This document shows positions 36,020 to 45,495 of a stretch of 64,000 nt of DNA, piece by piece. The position numbers and the translations under genes were made by a program. Positions within the stretch are counted from its first letter, which is position 1; every line of letters starts with the position of its first letter. The stretch covers positions 2,228,501 to 2,292,500 of the forward strand of contig NZ_CP104965.1 of the NCBI RefSeq assembly GCF_025452235.1, in the 5' to 3' direction. A model generated the notes under the pieces. That model was not told the DNA's origin. It made no database searches and saw nothing but the letters and a program-made list of their open reading frames with translations. The stretch comes from Devosia neptuniae (lineage in GTDB: Bacteria > Pseudomonadota > Alphaproteobacteria > Rhizobiales > Devosiaceae).

Positions 36020-36178
36020 TCAAATTCGTCCCATCAATACCAAAATGAGGATAACGACGAGGACGACGCCCAGAATACCGGATGGCCCATAGCCGAAGCC
36101 GCGCGAATAGCCCCAATTGGGCAATGCGCCGATCAACAGCAGAATAAGAATGATGATGAGAATTGTGCCTAAGGTCAT
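36020..36178 (-). CDS. DUF3309 small membrane protein
   Basis: 52 aa: helix TILIIILILLLIGALPNW, a Gly/Tyr-rich turn, and helix GILGVVLVVILILVLMGRI. This is the DUF3309 pattern (LIGALPxWxYSxxWGYxPSGxLG). AAGAAGGATACGTCCT is a strong ribosome binding site upstream. Function unknown. It follows the 54-aa gene by 44 nt, so it probably uses the same EcfG promoter. Confidence 0.88.
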   Translation of the reverse strand: MTLGTILIIILILLLIGALPNWGYSRGFGYGPSGILGVVLVVILILVLMGRI

Positions 36179-36222
36179 AGGACGTATCCTTCTTTTGTTA
36201 TTGTGACGCTAAGGTCGCCGGG

Positions 36223-36387
36223 TCAAAGCAATGCGAGAAGCAAGCCGGTGGCGACGAGCAGAATAAGAAATGCCGGCGTCAGTGCCTTGAGCACGTCGGC
36301 ATAGTGGGTCCGGCCATCGTAGCTTTCGGTCGACCAGGGCATATTGGCGCGGGCGTCTTCAAGTGCCCTGATTTCAGCATGTGTCAT
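36223..36387 (-). CDS. 54-aa single-helix membrane protein, EcfG-controlled
   Basis: 54 aa: a charged N-terminus (MTHAEIRALEDARANMPWSTESYDGRTHY) and one C-terminal membrane helix (ALTPAFLILLVATGLLLALL), so it should be tail-anchored. An in-frame TTG 18 nt upstream is the alternative start; GAAGG precedes the ATG. No family recognised. An exact EcfG promoter is 49 nt upstream. Probably co-transcribed with the DUF3309 gene. Confidence 0.75.
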   Translation of the reverse strand: MTHAEIRALEDARANMPWSTESYDGRTHYADVLKALTPAFLILLVATGLLLALL

Positions 36388-36435
36388 GTCGACCAATACC
36401 TTCAAAAAGCCGCGCTTTATTACGCTTGCTCTAAG

Positions 36436-36461
36436 AACGGCGAGGAAGGGATTTTAGTTCC
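36436..36461 (-). promoter_or_regulatory. EcfG-type promoter of the 54-aa membrane protein gene
   Basis: On the minus strand GGAAC-N17-CGTT, exact consensus, -10 ending 49 nt before the ATG at 36387. Confidence 0.8.
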
Positions 36462-36491
36462 GCATGCCTGTCGAAACAGGTTTGGCCGGCT

Positions 36492-37370
36492 CTATTCGAC
36501 GCGGATCACATCCACCGATTGGGTGGTTTCGTGCGAACCATGGGTCTTGAGCACACCCACAATCGGGGAGATGTCGGCATAGTCGCGGCCATGGCCGATC
36601 GAGATGTGATCGCCGCCCGCGATCATGGCATTGGTGGGGTCGAATTCGACCCAGCCCATGTGCTGGCCGCACCAGACGCGCACCCAGGCATGCATGGCGT
36701 CGCTGCCTTCGAGCCGCGCCTTGCCGGGCGGGGGATTGGTGCGCAGGAAGCCCGAGACATAGCCGGCAGGAATGCCGGCGCCACGCAGGCCGGCAATCAT
36801 GACATGGGCGAAATCCTGGCAGACGCCTTTGCGTAGCGCGAAGGCCTCAGCGGGTGTGGTCTGCACGTCCGTCGCCTTGGGGTCGTAGATGAAGTCGCGA
36901 TGGATCGCCATGCAGAACTCATTGGCGGCGGCCAGCACGGAAGGGGCGTCGGCCATGACATTTCTGGCATAGGCGGTGATGGCCGGCACGAGCTGCACGC
37001 TGCCGGATTCGGCGAGGAAATGGTGCGGACTGTCCGGTTCGACCGACCAGAACCGGGTCACTTCCTGCCGCAAGCGCTCGACAGTGGGCGATAGTTCTGC
37101 GGGGGGATGGATATCCTCGACCTGCACGCGGGCGGTCAGGCGGATGTCGAGATGATCATGCGGGGTCAAATAGGTGATGGTCGTCACTGCATTGCCGAAG
37201 AAATCGGTGAAGGCGCTTTCGCGCTGCGGGCGCGGCTCGAAGGACAGGCTTGCCGCGATAACGCGCTGGGTACCCGGCACGCTGATCGGGGCGACCCGGA
37301 TGAGGTGGCGGCCGCCATGCACCGGGGCGTCGTAATCGTAATGCAGGTCGAGGCGGACATCATAAAGCAT
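36492..37370 (-). CDS. Transglutaminase-like protease/amidase
   Basis: 292 aa, cytoplasmic. N-terminal beta domain (YDVRLDLHYDYDAPVHGGRHLIRVAPISVPGTQ), then a transglutaminase-like papain fold with Cys in RKGVCQDFAHVMIAGLRGAGIPAGYVSGFL, His in DAMHAWVRVW and Asp in WVEFDPTNAMIAG. The family travels with DUF2126 transglutaminases, circularly permuted ATP-grasp and alpha-E proteins, a set predicted from comparative genomics to synthesise and process short peptide tags. Last gene of the three-gene operon, 4 nt after the fusion gene. Confidence 0.9.
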   Translation of the reverse strand: MLYDVRLDLHYDYDAPVHGGRHLIRVAPISVPGTQRVIAASLSFEPRPQRESAFTDFFGNAVTTITYLTPHDHLDIRLTARVQVEDIHPPAELSPTVERLRQEVTRFWSVEPDSPHHFLAESGSVQLVPAITAYARNVMADAPSVLAAANEFCMAIHRDFIYDPKATDVQTTPAEAFALRKGVCQDFAHVMIAGLRGAGIPAGYVSGFLRTNPPPGKARLEGSDAMHAWVRVWCGQHMGWVEFDPTNAMIAGGDHISIGHGRDYADISPIVGVLKTHGSHETTQSVDVIRVE

Positions 37371-37374
37371 GGTG

Positions 37375-39786
37375 CTACACGAAATAGGCTGCGGCCACGA
37401 GGCTGGAGAGCACGCCGATATCGGCGGCCAGCTTGTCGAGGCGGTCTGGGGTCATGTCGGCGGGGTCGGCAATGCGCAATTCGGTGTGCAATTGCAAAGC
37501 GGCCCTGGCGGCGGGCGAGAGTTGGCCGTCATTGATGCCGCCGGGCAGCATTTCGATCTGCTTTTGTAGCTCGGCCAATTGGAACAGCACGGAGCGCGGA
37601 TTGAGTGGGTCCAAGGTGAGCAGATCAACCGCGCTCTGCGTGCCGGCGCTCACCGAATAGCGGCGGCGATGCGACATGACGCTGTCGCCGATTTCGAGCA
37701 GCATTTCGAGCGAGCCGTCGGGGGCGTCCTTGTCGGTAAACCAGGCGGTGGCGCGGGCGATCTGCATGGCACGCTCAAGGCGGCGGCCCAGTTCGAGGAA
37801 GCGCCAGCCGGCAAAGCGGTACATGTTTTCATGCACGAGGCCGGAAAAGCCCGCCAGCTTGCGCAGCAATACGGTCATGGCGCGCGTGGCGTCGTCGCCG
37901 AGCTCTACGCGCGTAGCAAAGCGCTGGGCGGTTTTTTGCAGATCGACCAAAGCAAGCCAGCCATCGGGCGAGAAGCGATCGCGGATCTGGCCGGCGCTGT
38001 GCACGGCACTATCGATGGAGGTCAGCAGGCCCAGCGGCATAGCATCGGCGGCGTCGACATCGATGGTTTCAAGGAACGCCGCGCAATGGGTGAGGATCGG
38101 CAGGTCGGTCTTGGACAGCTCGGCCTGGCGGGCATTATAGGCGCGCAGAATGCGGACAGTGGCTTCGCAGCGCTCGGTATAGCGGCCCAGCCAGATCAGG
38201 TTATCGGCGGCGCGGCTGGGCAGGCTGCCGGGCGAGTTGCGGACCAGCTTCTGACCGTCGCGCGGCAGCAGCGAGACCTGCTCCACCGGCTTGGATGAGA
38301 CGACCCAGACGTCGGCCGCCTGGCCGCCATGTTGCATGGCGATAGCCGAGGCGTCGCTGGTGGAGCCGACCCGGGCAAAGCCGCCGGGCATGATGGTCCA
38401 GCCATTTTCGGTGCGGGCCGCATAGACGCGCAGGGTGATGGGGCGGGGCTCCAGCTTGCCATCGACATAGACCGGGGCGGTGGACAACTGCACCTGTTCT
38501 TGGCCGACATAATCGGCGCCATTGCCGCGGATGCGTTCGAGCAGGGCTTCACGCTGGTCGGCGGGCACGGCGGCGCCAAGCATGGTGCCGCGCTGGTCAT
38601 CGAAGGGGAGCGTGGTGGCGAAGGCGGGGCCGATCAGCAGCTTGTCGAAATTGTCGAGCACATGCTTTTGCTCGCCCGGCTGGCCGCACCACCAAGTGGC
38701 GATTTCGGGCAGCAACAGATTGGTGCCGAGCAGCTTTTGCGCGAGGCGCGGCATGAAGGCGGCCAGGGCGCGGGTTTCGAGCAGGCCGGTGCCCAGCGCA
38801 TTGATCATGGAGATCGAACCATGGCGCAGCGCCTCGACCATGCCGGGCGTGCCGATGCGGCTATCGTAGCGCAGCTCCAGCGGGTCGACGAAGGAGGCAT
38901 CCATGCGCCGCCACAGCACGGTGACCGGCTTGAGGCCGGCCACAGTGCGCACCATGACGCGCTCGTCCTCGACCACCAGGTCCTCGCCTTCGAGCAGCAT
39001 GAGGCCGAGATAGCGGGCGATATAGGCGTGTTCGAAATAGGTTTCGTTGAGCTGGCCCGGCGTCAATATACCGACGCGGCCGCCATCACGCTTGGCCTGC
39101 ACGAACAGCGTATCGCGGAAGGCGCGGAAGAAGCCGGCCAGCCGCTGGATGTTCATATCGGCATAGATATCGGACAAAGCACGGGTGGTGGCGACGCGGT
39201 TTTCCAGCGCAAAGCCGGCGCCAGAGGGGGCCTGCGTGCGATCGCCCAGCACCCACCAGGCGCCGTTGGGGCCGCGGCCCAATTCGAAGGCGCAGAAATG
39301 CAGATAATGCCCGCTTGCGGGTTTGACGCCGACGAGGGGACGCAGGAATTCGCCATTGCGCGCCACGAGTTCTGGCGGCAGCAGACCCTGTTGCACCAGA
39401 GTATTGTCGCCACAGACATCGGCGATGACGGTTTCGAGCAATTCGGCGCGCTGGACCAGGCCGGCGCTGATCGTGGCCCATTCGGCCTCGTCGATCAGCA
39501 GCGGAATCTTGGCGAGGGGCCAATCGCGCTGCTTGCCTTCGGCGCCGTCATATTTGCGATAGAACACGCCGGCATCGCGCAGATATTGATCGGCGCGCTC
39601 GAAACGGGCGGCAAGCTCGGTGGGGCCGAGCTTGTCGAATGCGGCCATCAATTCAGCCCAGCCCGGCCGAATGTTTCCGGCCGGGTCCACCATTTCGTCG
39701 GGCACGCCCGGTTGCAGCCGGTAATCAGCAACAATGCTGGGACCGGCAGGGGGCTTGCCACGGGGCTTTTGATTCCGCGTATTCAT
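37375..39786 (-). CDS. Circularly permuted ATP-grasp / alpha-E fusion protein
   Basis: 803 aa. Residues ~1-480 are the circularly permuted ATP-grasp domain (DUF404/DUF407: VFYRKYDGAEGKQRDWPLAKIPLLIDEAEW, GVKPASGHYLHFCAFELGRGPNGAWWVLGDRTQAPSGAG, LPRAAQKLLGTN-like AFMPRLAQKLLGTNLLLPEIATWWCG); ~500-803 is the alpha-helical alpha-E domain (SLPSRAADNLIWLGRYTERCEATVRILRAY, MYRFAGWRFLELGRRLERAMQIARAT). Often these are two genes; here they are one. Predicted peptide or amide ligase; actual product unknown. It starts 5 nt after the DUF2126 gene. Confidence 0.9.
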   Translation of the reverse strand: MNTRNQKPRGKPPAGPSIVADYRLQPGVPDEMVDPAGNIRPGWAELMAAFDKLGPTELAARFERADQYLRDAGVFYRKYDGAEGKQRDWPLAKIPLLIDEAEWATISAGLVQRAELLETVIADVCGDNTLVQQGLLPPELVARNGEFLRPLVGVKPASGHYLHFCAFELGRGPNGAWWVLGDRTQAPSGAGFALENRVATTRALSDIYADMNIQRLAGFFRAFRDTLFVQAKRDGGRVGILTPGQLNETYFEHAYIARYLGLMLLEGEDLVVEDERVMVRTVAGLKPVTVLWRRMDASFVDPLELRYDSRIGTPGMVEALRHGSISMINALGTGLLETRALAAFMPRLAQKLLGTNLLLPEIATWWCGQPGEQKHVLDNFDKLLIGPAFATTLPFDDQRGTMLGAAVPADQREALLERIRGNGADYVGQEQVQLSTAPVYVDGKLEPRPITLRVYAARTENGWTIMPGGFARVGSTSDASAIAMQHGGQAADVWVVSSKPVEQVSLLPRDGQKLVRNSPGSLPSRAADNLIWLGRYTERCEATVRILRAYNARQAELSKTDLPILTHCAAFLETIDVDAADAMPLGLLTSIDSAVHSAGQIRDRFSPDGWLALVDLQKTAQRFATRVELGDDATRAMTVLLRKLAGFSGLVHENMYRFAGWRFLELGRRLERAMQIARATAWFTDKDAPDGSLEMLLEIGDSVMSHRRRYSVSAGTQSAVDLLTLDPLNPRSVLFQLAELQKQIEMLPGGINDGQLSPAARAALQLHTELRIADPADMTPDRLDKLAADIGVLSSLVAAAYFV

Positions 39787-39791
39787 GGGTT

Positions 39792-42700
39792 TTACCAGAA
39801 GCGCGGTGGCCGGCGCAGGTCAAGCGTTAGCGGGAATTCGTCCGCAGGCTTTTCTGCGCGCAGATCATAGCCGCCCGGGGTGTAATTATGCGGCACGAAG
39901 CGGGCGAGGCGCCGGGCCTCGGCCTCGTTGCCATTGACCGGGAAGGTTTCGTAATTGCGCCCGCCCGGATGGGCGACGTGATAGGTGCAGCCGCCGACCG
40001 GGCGGCCGGTCCAGGTATCGTAGATGTCGAAGACCAGTGGGGTATTGACCGGCATGGCCGGATGCATGCCCGAGGCGGGCTGCCAGGCCTTGTAGCGCAC
40101 GCCGGCAATGGCCGAGCCAGCCGTATCGGTCTTGCGCAGGGGAATGGGCCGCTGGTTGCAGGTGACTGCATAGCGCTCGGGATTGAGCCCATCGAGCTTG
40201 ACCTGTAGCCGCTCGACCGAGCTATCGACAAACCGCACCGTGCCGCCAATGGCACCCTGTTCGCCCATGACATGCCAGGGTTCGAGCGCCTGACGTAGTT
40301 CCAAGCGGACGCCGTCATATTCGACCTCGCCGCAGAAGGGGAAGCGGAATTCGAGCTGGGCGGCGAACCAGGCCGGATCGAGCTTGAAGCCGTGGGTGTC
40401 GAGATCCGCCAGGATATCGAGGAAGTCCTGCCAGACATAATGGGGCAACATGAAGCGATCATGCAGGGTGGTGCCCCAACGGGTGAAACTGCCCTCCAGC
40501 GGGTCGGTCCAGAAGCGGGCGATGAGCGCGCGGATCAGCACTTGCTGGGCGAGGCTCATGCGTGCATTGGGCGGCATTTCGAAGCCACGGAATTCAACCA
40601 GACCCAGCCGACCGGTGGGACCATCGGGCGAATAGAGCTTGTCGATGCAGATTTCCGAGCGATGGGTATTGCCGGTGACATCAACCAGAAGATTGCGGAA
40701 CAGCCGATCGACCAGCCAGGGCAAAGGCGGCAAGGCGCCCGAAGCCGGATGGGGCACCTGCGCCATGGCGATTTCGAGTTCGTAGAGGCTGTCGTGGCGG
40801 GCTTCGTCGAAGCGCGGGGCCTGGCTTGTGGGTCCGATGAACAGGCCCGAGAACAGATAGCTCATCGCCGGGTGGCGCTGCCAATGCAGCACCAGCGACT
40901 TGAGCAGGTCGGGCCGTCGCAGGAAGGGGCTGTCATCGGGCGTGGCGCCGCCGACCACGACGTGATTGCCGCCGCCGGTGCCGGTGTGGCGGCCATCGAT
41001 CATGAATTTATCGGCGCCCAGCCGCGACAGGCGGGCTTCTTCATAGATGGCAGTAGTGGTGGCGACGCAATCGTCCCAATTGGAGGCGGGGTGGATATTG
41101 ACCTCGATGACGCCCGGATCGGGCGCCACGCGGATGACATTGAGCCGCGGATCGTGTGGCGGGGAATAGCCCTCGACATGCACGGGAAAGCCGATGGCTT
41201 TGGCTGATGCTTCGACCGCAGCGATCAGTTCGAGGTAGTCCTCGAGCTTTTCGACCGGCGGCAGGAAGACGCACAGGCGATGATCGCGGATTTCGGCGGT
41301 GACGGCGGTGCGCACCTCGCCCTCGATCTCGCTGATTTCCTGCTCGACCCGGTCCTGCTGCTCAGTCGCGGCCGTGAAGGACGAGGTGGTCTGGGCGCGT
41401 GGATCGGCTTCGATGCCGGAGGTTTTGCGCGACAGGATTTCCTGCGGATCGGGCAAGGGACCGCGCGGCGCGCCGGGGTCCTGCGCGACGACATGGGGAT
41501 ATTCGGTGGGCTTGATGTGCTTGAGGGAACTCAGCGGCAGCCGGTACCCGGCCGGGCTGTCGCCGGGGGCGAGAAAGAGTTTGCCGCGCCGTGTCTTCCA
41601 TTTTTCGGTGAGCCAGGGGCTCGATGCGGCCGCGTTCCAGCGCTGCACGGGCAGCACATAGCCGGTGGGATTGGTCAGGCCCCGTTCGAACACTTTGGCA
41701 ATGCGCGAGCGCGCTTCAGGATCGGCCAGTTCGGAATTGGCCGGATCGACATTGGCGGGCAGATTGGCTTCCTTGAGCAGCCATTCGCCGGGGTCCTCAT
41801 AGGCCTCGTCGATGGTTTCCCCGGTCAGCCCAAGATTGTTCGCAAAGGCAGCGAGGAATTTGCGGGCATCTTCATGGGTCGCGGCGGTCTTGACGCCTTC
41901 GCGCGCCACCAGCGCTTCATCCTGCCAGACGGGTTTGCCATCGACGCGCCAATAGAGCGAAAAGGTCCAACGCGGCAGGGTTTCGCCGGGATACCACTTG
42001 CCCTGACCATAATGCAGCAGGCCCGTGGGGGCGAAACGCTTGCGCAGCCGGCGGATCAGATCATCGGCGAGGGCGCGCTTGGTGGGGCCGACGGCGCCGG
42101 TATTCCACTCATCGGCTTCGAAGTCATCGATGGAAACGAAGGTGGGCTCGCCACCCATGGTGAGGCGCACGTCGTTTTCGGCAAGGACTTTATCGACCTC
42201 CTTGCCCAGGGCATTGAGCTGGTCCCAGGAGGCGTCGGAAAAGGGCTTGGTGATGCGCGGATGCTCGGCGACGCGGGTGACACGCATGTCGAAGGCGAAA
42301 TCGACTTCGGCGTAGCTGGCAAAGCCCGAGATCGGCGCGGCATTGCGATAATGCGGGGTGGCGGCCAGCGGGACGTGGCTTTCGCCGGTCAGCAGACCCG
42401 AAGTGGGATCGAGGCCGACCCAGCCGGCGCCAGGCAGATAGACTTCGCACCAGGCATGCAGATCCGTGAAATCATGGTCGGTGCCGGCGGGGCCATCGAG
42501 CGAGACCAGATCGGGCTTAAGCTGGATCAGATAGCCCGACACGAAGCGGGCGGCAAAGCCAAGATTGCGCAGGGTCTGGACCAGGAGCCAGCTGGAATCC
42601 CGGCAAGAGCCTTTGGCATTGCCCAGGGTTTCCTCGGGCGTCCACACGCCGGTCTCCATGCGCACGATATAGGCGATGTGCTGCTGGATGGAGGCATTGA

Positions 42701-43142
42701 TGCCAGTGACGAAATTGACCGTATTCATCGGCGTCTTGTCGATGCCGTCGATGAAGCGCTGCAGCAGTGGGCCGACCGGCTCGGGCCGCATATAGATGGA
42801 GAGGTCCTCGCGGATATCCTCGGGATATTGGAAGGGGAAGGTTTCCGCTGTTTCTTCGACGAAGAAATCGAAGGGATTATAGACCGTCATATCGGCAACG
42901 AGATCGACTTCGATCTTGAGCTCGGTGACCGGCTCGGGAAAGACGAAGCGGGTCAGGAAATTGCCATAGGCATCCTGCTGCATATTGACGAAATGCAGCG
43001 ACGGAGACACCCGCAGGGAGTGGCTCAACACCTTGGTTCTGGAATGCGGCGCCGGTTGCAGCCTGATGATCTGGGGCTGGAGGAAGACCGGACGGTCATA
43101 TTTGTAGTGAGTCAGATGGTAGACGGCGGCTTTGATCGACAT
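39792..43142 (-). CDS. Large transglutaminase-DUF2126 protein
   Basis: 1116 aa. N-terminal transglutaminase domain with Cys in [31 protein letters not shown], His in [11 protein letters not shown] and Asp in [10 protein letters not shown]; then the long DUF2126 region ([75 protein letters not shown]). The latter has glutamine-synthetase-like COOH-NH2 ligase features in published analyses of this family. First gene of the operon. A proteasome-like protease (Anbu) gene, common next to this set, is absent here. Confidence 0.93.
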   Translation of the reverse strand: MSIKAAVYHLTHYKYDRPVFLQPQIIRLQPAPHSRTKVLSHSLRVSPSLHFVNMQQDAYGNFLTRFVFPEPVTELKIEVDLVADMTVYNPFDFFVEETAETFPFQYPEDIREDLSIYMRPEPVGPLLQRFIDGIDKTPMNTVNFVTGINASIQQHIAYIVRMETGVWTPEETLGNAKGSCRDSSWLLVQTLRNLGFAARFVSGYLIQLKPDLVSLDGPAGTDHDFTDLHAWCEVYLPGAGWVGLDPTSGLLTGESHVPLAATPHYRNAAPISGFASYAEVDFAFDMRVTRVAEHPRITKPFSDASWDQLNALGKEVDKVLAENDVRLTMGGEPTFVSIDDFEADEWNTGAVGPTKRALADDLIRRLRKRFAPTGLLHYGQGKWYPGETLPRWTFSLYWRVDGKPVWQDEALVAREGVKTAATHEDARKFLAAFANNLGLTGETIDEAYEDPGEWLLKEANLPANVDPANSELADPEARSRIAKVFERGLTNPTGYVLPVQRWNAAASSPWLTEKWKTRRGKLFLAPGDSPAGYRLPLSSLKHIKPTEYPHVVAQDPGAPRGPLPDPQEILSRKTSGIEADPRAQTTSSFTAATEQQDRVEQEISEIEGEVRTAVTAEIRDHRLCVFLPPVEKLEDYLELIAAVEASAKAIGFPVHVEGYSPPHDPRLNVIRVAPDPGVIEVNIHPASNWDDCVATTTAIYEEARLSRLGADKFMIDGRHTGTGGGNHVVVGGATPDDSPFLRRPDLLKSLVLHWQRHPAMSYLFSGLFIGPTSQAPRFDEARHDSLYELEIAMAQVPHPASGALPPLPWLVDRLFRNLLVDVTGNTHRSEICIDKLYSPDGPTGRLGLVEFRGFEMPPNARMSLAQQVLIRALIARFWTDPLEGSFTRWGTTLHDRFMLPHYVWQDFLDILADLDTHGFKLDPAWFAAQLEFRFPFCGEVEYDGVRLELRQALEPWHVMGEQGAIGGTVRFVDSSVERLQVKLDGLNPERYAVTCNQRPIPLRKTDTAGSAIAGVRYKAWQPASGMHPAMPVNTPLVFDIYDTWTGRPVGGCTYHVAHPGGRNYETFPVNGNEAEARRLARFVPHNYTPGGYDLRAEKPADEFPLTLDLRRPPRFW

Positions 43143-43224
43143 GCGTTCCAGTCGCTCACTTCAGGCCACGAATTTTGACTTCCCAATAAGGAGCTTAGCG
43201 GGGTTTGGTGTGAAGGGGTATCCC

Positions 43225-44810
43225 TTAACCCATCGCATCGATCAATTGCCGCTGCCGCAGCATTTCGAGGAAAATCCGGTAATCCTTGTCAAACTGGATG
43301 CGGGCAGCCGGGTCGGGCGCGCGCGCTGAACCCGGCTGGTGCATGGCCACACACGCCGCATCAAGGCCGGGATAGAGCCCCGCCGCAGTGGCCGCGACCA
43401 TGGCCATACCCAGCAATGTCGCGTCCTGCGCGGAGGATTGCACGACGGTGCAGCCGGTGGCATCGGCATAGAGTTCCATCAGCAGCGGGTTCTTGGTGTG
43501 GCCGCCGGTGATGTGCAGCGTGTCGATGGCATAGCCGCGGGTGTTGAGGGTTTCCAGGATATGGCGGACGCCCAGGGCGATGGCGACGCAGCTGCGCCAA
43601 TAGAGGCGGCAGAGGCTATCGAAATCGCTGTCGAGTGTGAGGCCCGAGATGACGCCGAGAGCAAAGGGATCGCCCAGGGGGAGCGGTTGCCGTGGAAATC
43701 GGGCAGGACATGCAGGCGCTTGGCGAGGCCAAGGCCCTCGCCGGCCCGGAGCGTCATGATGCGGTCGGCGATGGCGCGGTGGCGTTCGGGCGTTGGTTCG
43801 CCCCCGGCACCGTGCCAGCGGATGAGGTGGTCGAGCAAGGCACCGGTGGCCGATTGGCCGCCTTCATTGAGCCAGACGCCGGGAAGCACGGCACCATAAT
43901 AGGGTCCCCAGACGCCCGAGGTCGGGCGGTCTTCGGCCGATAGGGCCATGACGCAGCTGGAGGTGCCGGCGATCAGGGCCAGGTGGCGGTCGATGGTGCC
44001 GATATCGCTGGTGAAAGCGCCAAGCAGGCCCAGCGCGCCGGCATGGGCGTCGATCAGGCCGGCGCCGACATGGCAATTGGTGCTGAGACCGAGATCAGCC
44101 GCGGCTGCTGGGGTCAGCTTGCCCAGATCAGTGCCGATGGGGCTGGCGGCTTTGGGTAAAGCAGCGCGGTCGATCATGTCGCCGAGGCCTACCAAGTCCA
44201 AAAAGTCCCGCCGCCAGGCGGGGGCGGTATGGCCCAGATAGGTCCATTTGCAGGTGAGGGTGGATTGGCTGCGGGCGAGCGAGCCGGTGGCTTTCCAGGA
44301 GAGGAAATCGGCCAGGTCGAACATCATGCCGGCGCGGGCCCAGGTGGCGGGCATGTGCCGCTTGAGCCACATCAGCTTGGGCACTTCCATTTCCGGGGAC
44401 ATGACGCCGCCGGCAAAATTGAGCACGAGATGGCCAGTTTCGGTGCATTCCTCGGCTTCGGCCAGCGCGCGGTGATCGAGCCAGACAATGGTGTCCCAGC
44501 GCGTTTCGCCATTGGTGGAGACGGTGAGCGGGGCGCCATCGGCCGTACGGACGACGAGGGAACAGGTGGCGTCGAAGGCGAGGCCCATAACCGCGTCGGG
44601 GCTGGCTCCGGCGGTGGCCATGGCGCTGCGTACCGCTCTGCAGACGGCGCGCCAGATGTCCTCGCTGTCGTGCTCGGCATGGTTGGCATCGGTGCGGTTC
44701 ATGGCAATGGGATGCTCGGCGCGGCCCAGCAGCAGACCTTCGCGCGTCAGCACGCCCGCCCGGGCGCTCCCCGTGCCCACATCCACTGCAACCAGGAGGC
44801 TTTGCGACAA
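43225..44810 (-). pseudogene. FGGY-family carbohydrate kinase, interrupted by a one-base frameshift
   Basis: The N-terminal ~375 codons (VAVDVGTGSARAGVLT, FDATCSLVV, ALIAGTSSCVM, GVWGPYYGAVLPGVWLNEGGQSATGALLDHLI) and the C-terminal part (ITGGHTKNPLLMELYADATGCTV, DATLLGMAMVAATAAGLYPGL) are clear FGGY ribulokinase-like kinase halves but in different frames. The break is at a G-run (43677-43681): adding one base restores RSPLGDP and one 528-aa protein. Either a sequencing error, a phase-variable tract or a young pseudogene. Start is likely TTG 44810, right after the HAD stop. Would phosphorylate the ketose made by the polyol dehydrogenase upstream. Confidence 0.85.
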
Positions 44811-44811
44811 A

Positions 44812-45495
44812 CTAGAGCGCCCTCTTTTCGGTTTGGAGTGACCGTACAAGATCGGGCAGGGCGTGCATATCGTCGAAAATGCGGTCGGGGTGGAGGGCGG
44901 CGATGGTTTCGGCCAGCCCGGCGGGGGCGATATGGCTACCGCCGAGATAGCCGAACACCGCCATGCCGGCGGCGCGGGCGGCGGTGATGCCGGCGGGGCT
45001 ATCTTCGATGACGAGGCATTTGGCGGGCGGGATGCCCATGGCGCGGGCGGCGTGGAGGAAGAGGTCGGGGGCGGGCTTGCCGTTTTTGACCATGGTGGCG
45101 GAGAAGATATTGGGCTCGAACGCGGCGAGCATGCCGGTCAATTCGAGGCTGATGCGGATGCGTTCGGGTTGGCTGGAGGAGGCGACGCAGAACGGAATGT
45201 CGAGTTTTTCCAATATGTTGGGCAGGCCTGGGCTGGCCCGCAACTCGCGGCGATAGAGGGCATAGAGATCGCTGCGCATAGATGCGAGTGCTGCCGGACC
45301 GAGTGGCATGCCGTGGCTATCGAGCAGGCTGGCGGAGATTGAGGATAGCGACCGGCCGAGGTAATCGCGATAGGCCATGGCGGGGGTGATCGCGGGGCCC
45401 TGGGCGCCGATGGCGGCGATCAGGACCTGCATGGCGAGGGGTTCGCTATCGACGAGGACGCCGTCGCAGTCGAAGATGATGAGCTCGATGGTCAA
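44812..45495 (-). CDS. HAD-superfamily sugar-phosphate phosphatase/phosphomutase-like
   Basis: 227 aa. HAD motif I FDCDGVLVDSEP (nucleophile Asp, acid Asp), motif II CVASSSQPERI, Lys in VKNGKPAPDLFL and motif III VIEDSPAGITAARAAGM: the beta-phosphoglucomutase/YniC subclass with a four-helix cap. In polyol operons such enzymes often dephosphorylate sugar or sugar-alcohol phosphates. Start codon is TTG 45495, adjacent to the TAG of the polyol dehydrogenase gene with no gap, so translation is probably coupled. Confidence 0.88.
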   Translation of the reverse strand: MTIELIIFDCDGVLVDSEPLAMQVLIAAIGAQGPAITPAMAYRDYLGRSLSSISASLLDSHGMPLGPAALASMRSDLYALYRRELRASPGLPNILEKLDIPFCVASSSQPERIRISLELTGMLAAFEPNIFSATMVKNGKPAPDLFLHAARAMGIPPAKCLVIEDSPAGITAARAAGMAVFGYLGGSHIAPAGLAETIAALHPDRIFDDMHALPDLVRSLQTEKRAL

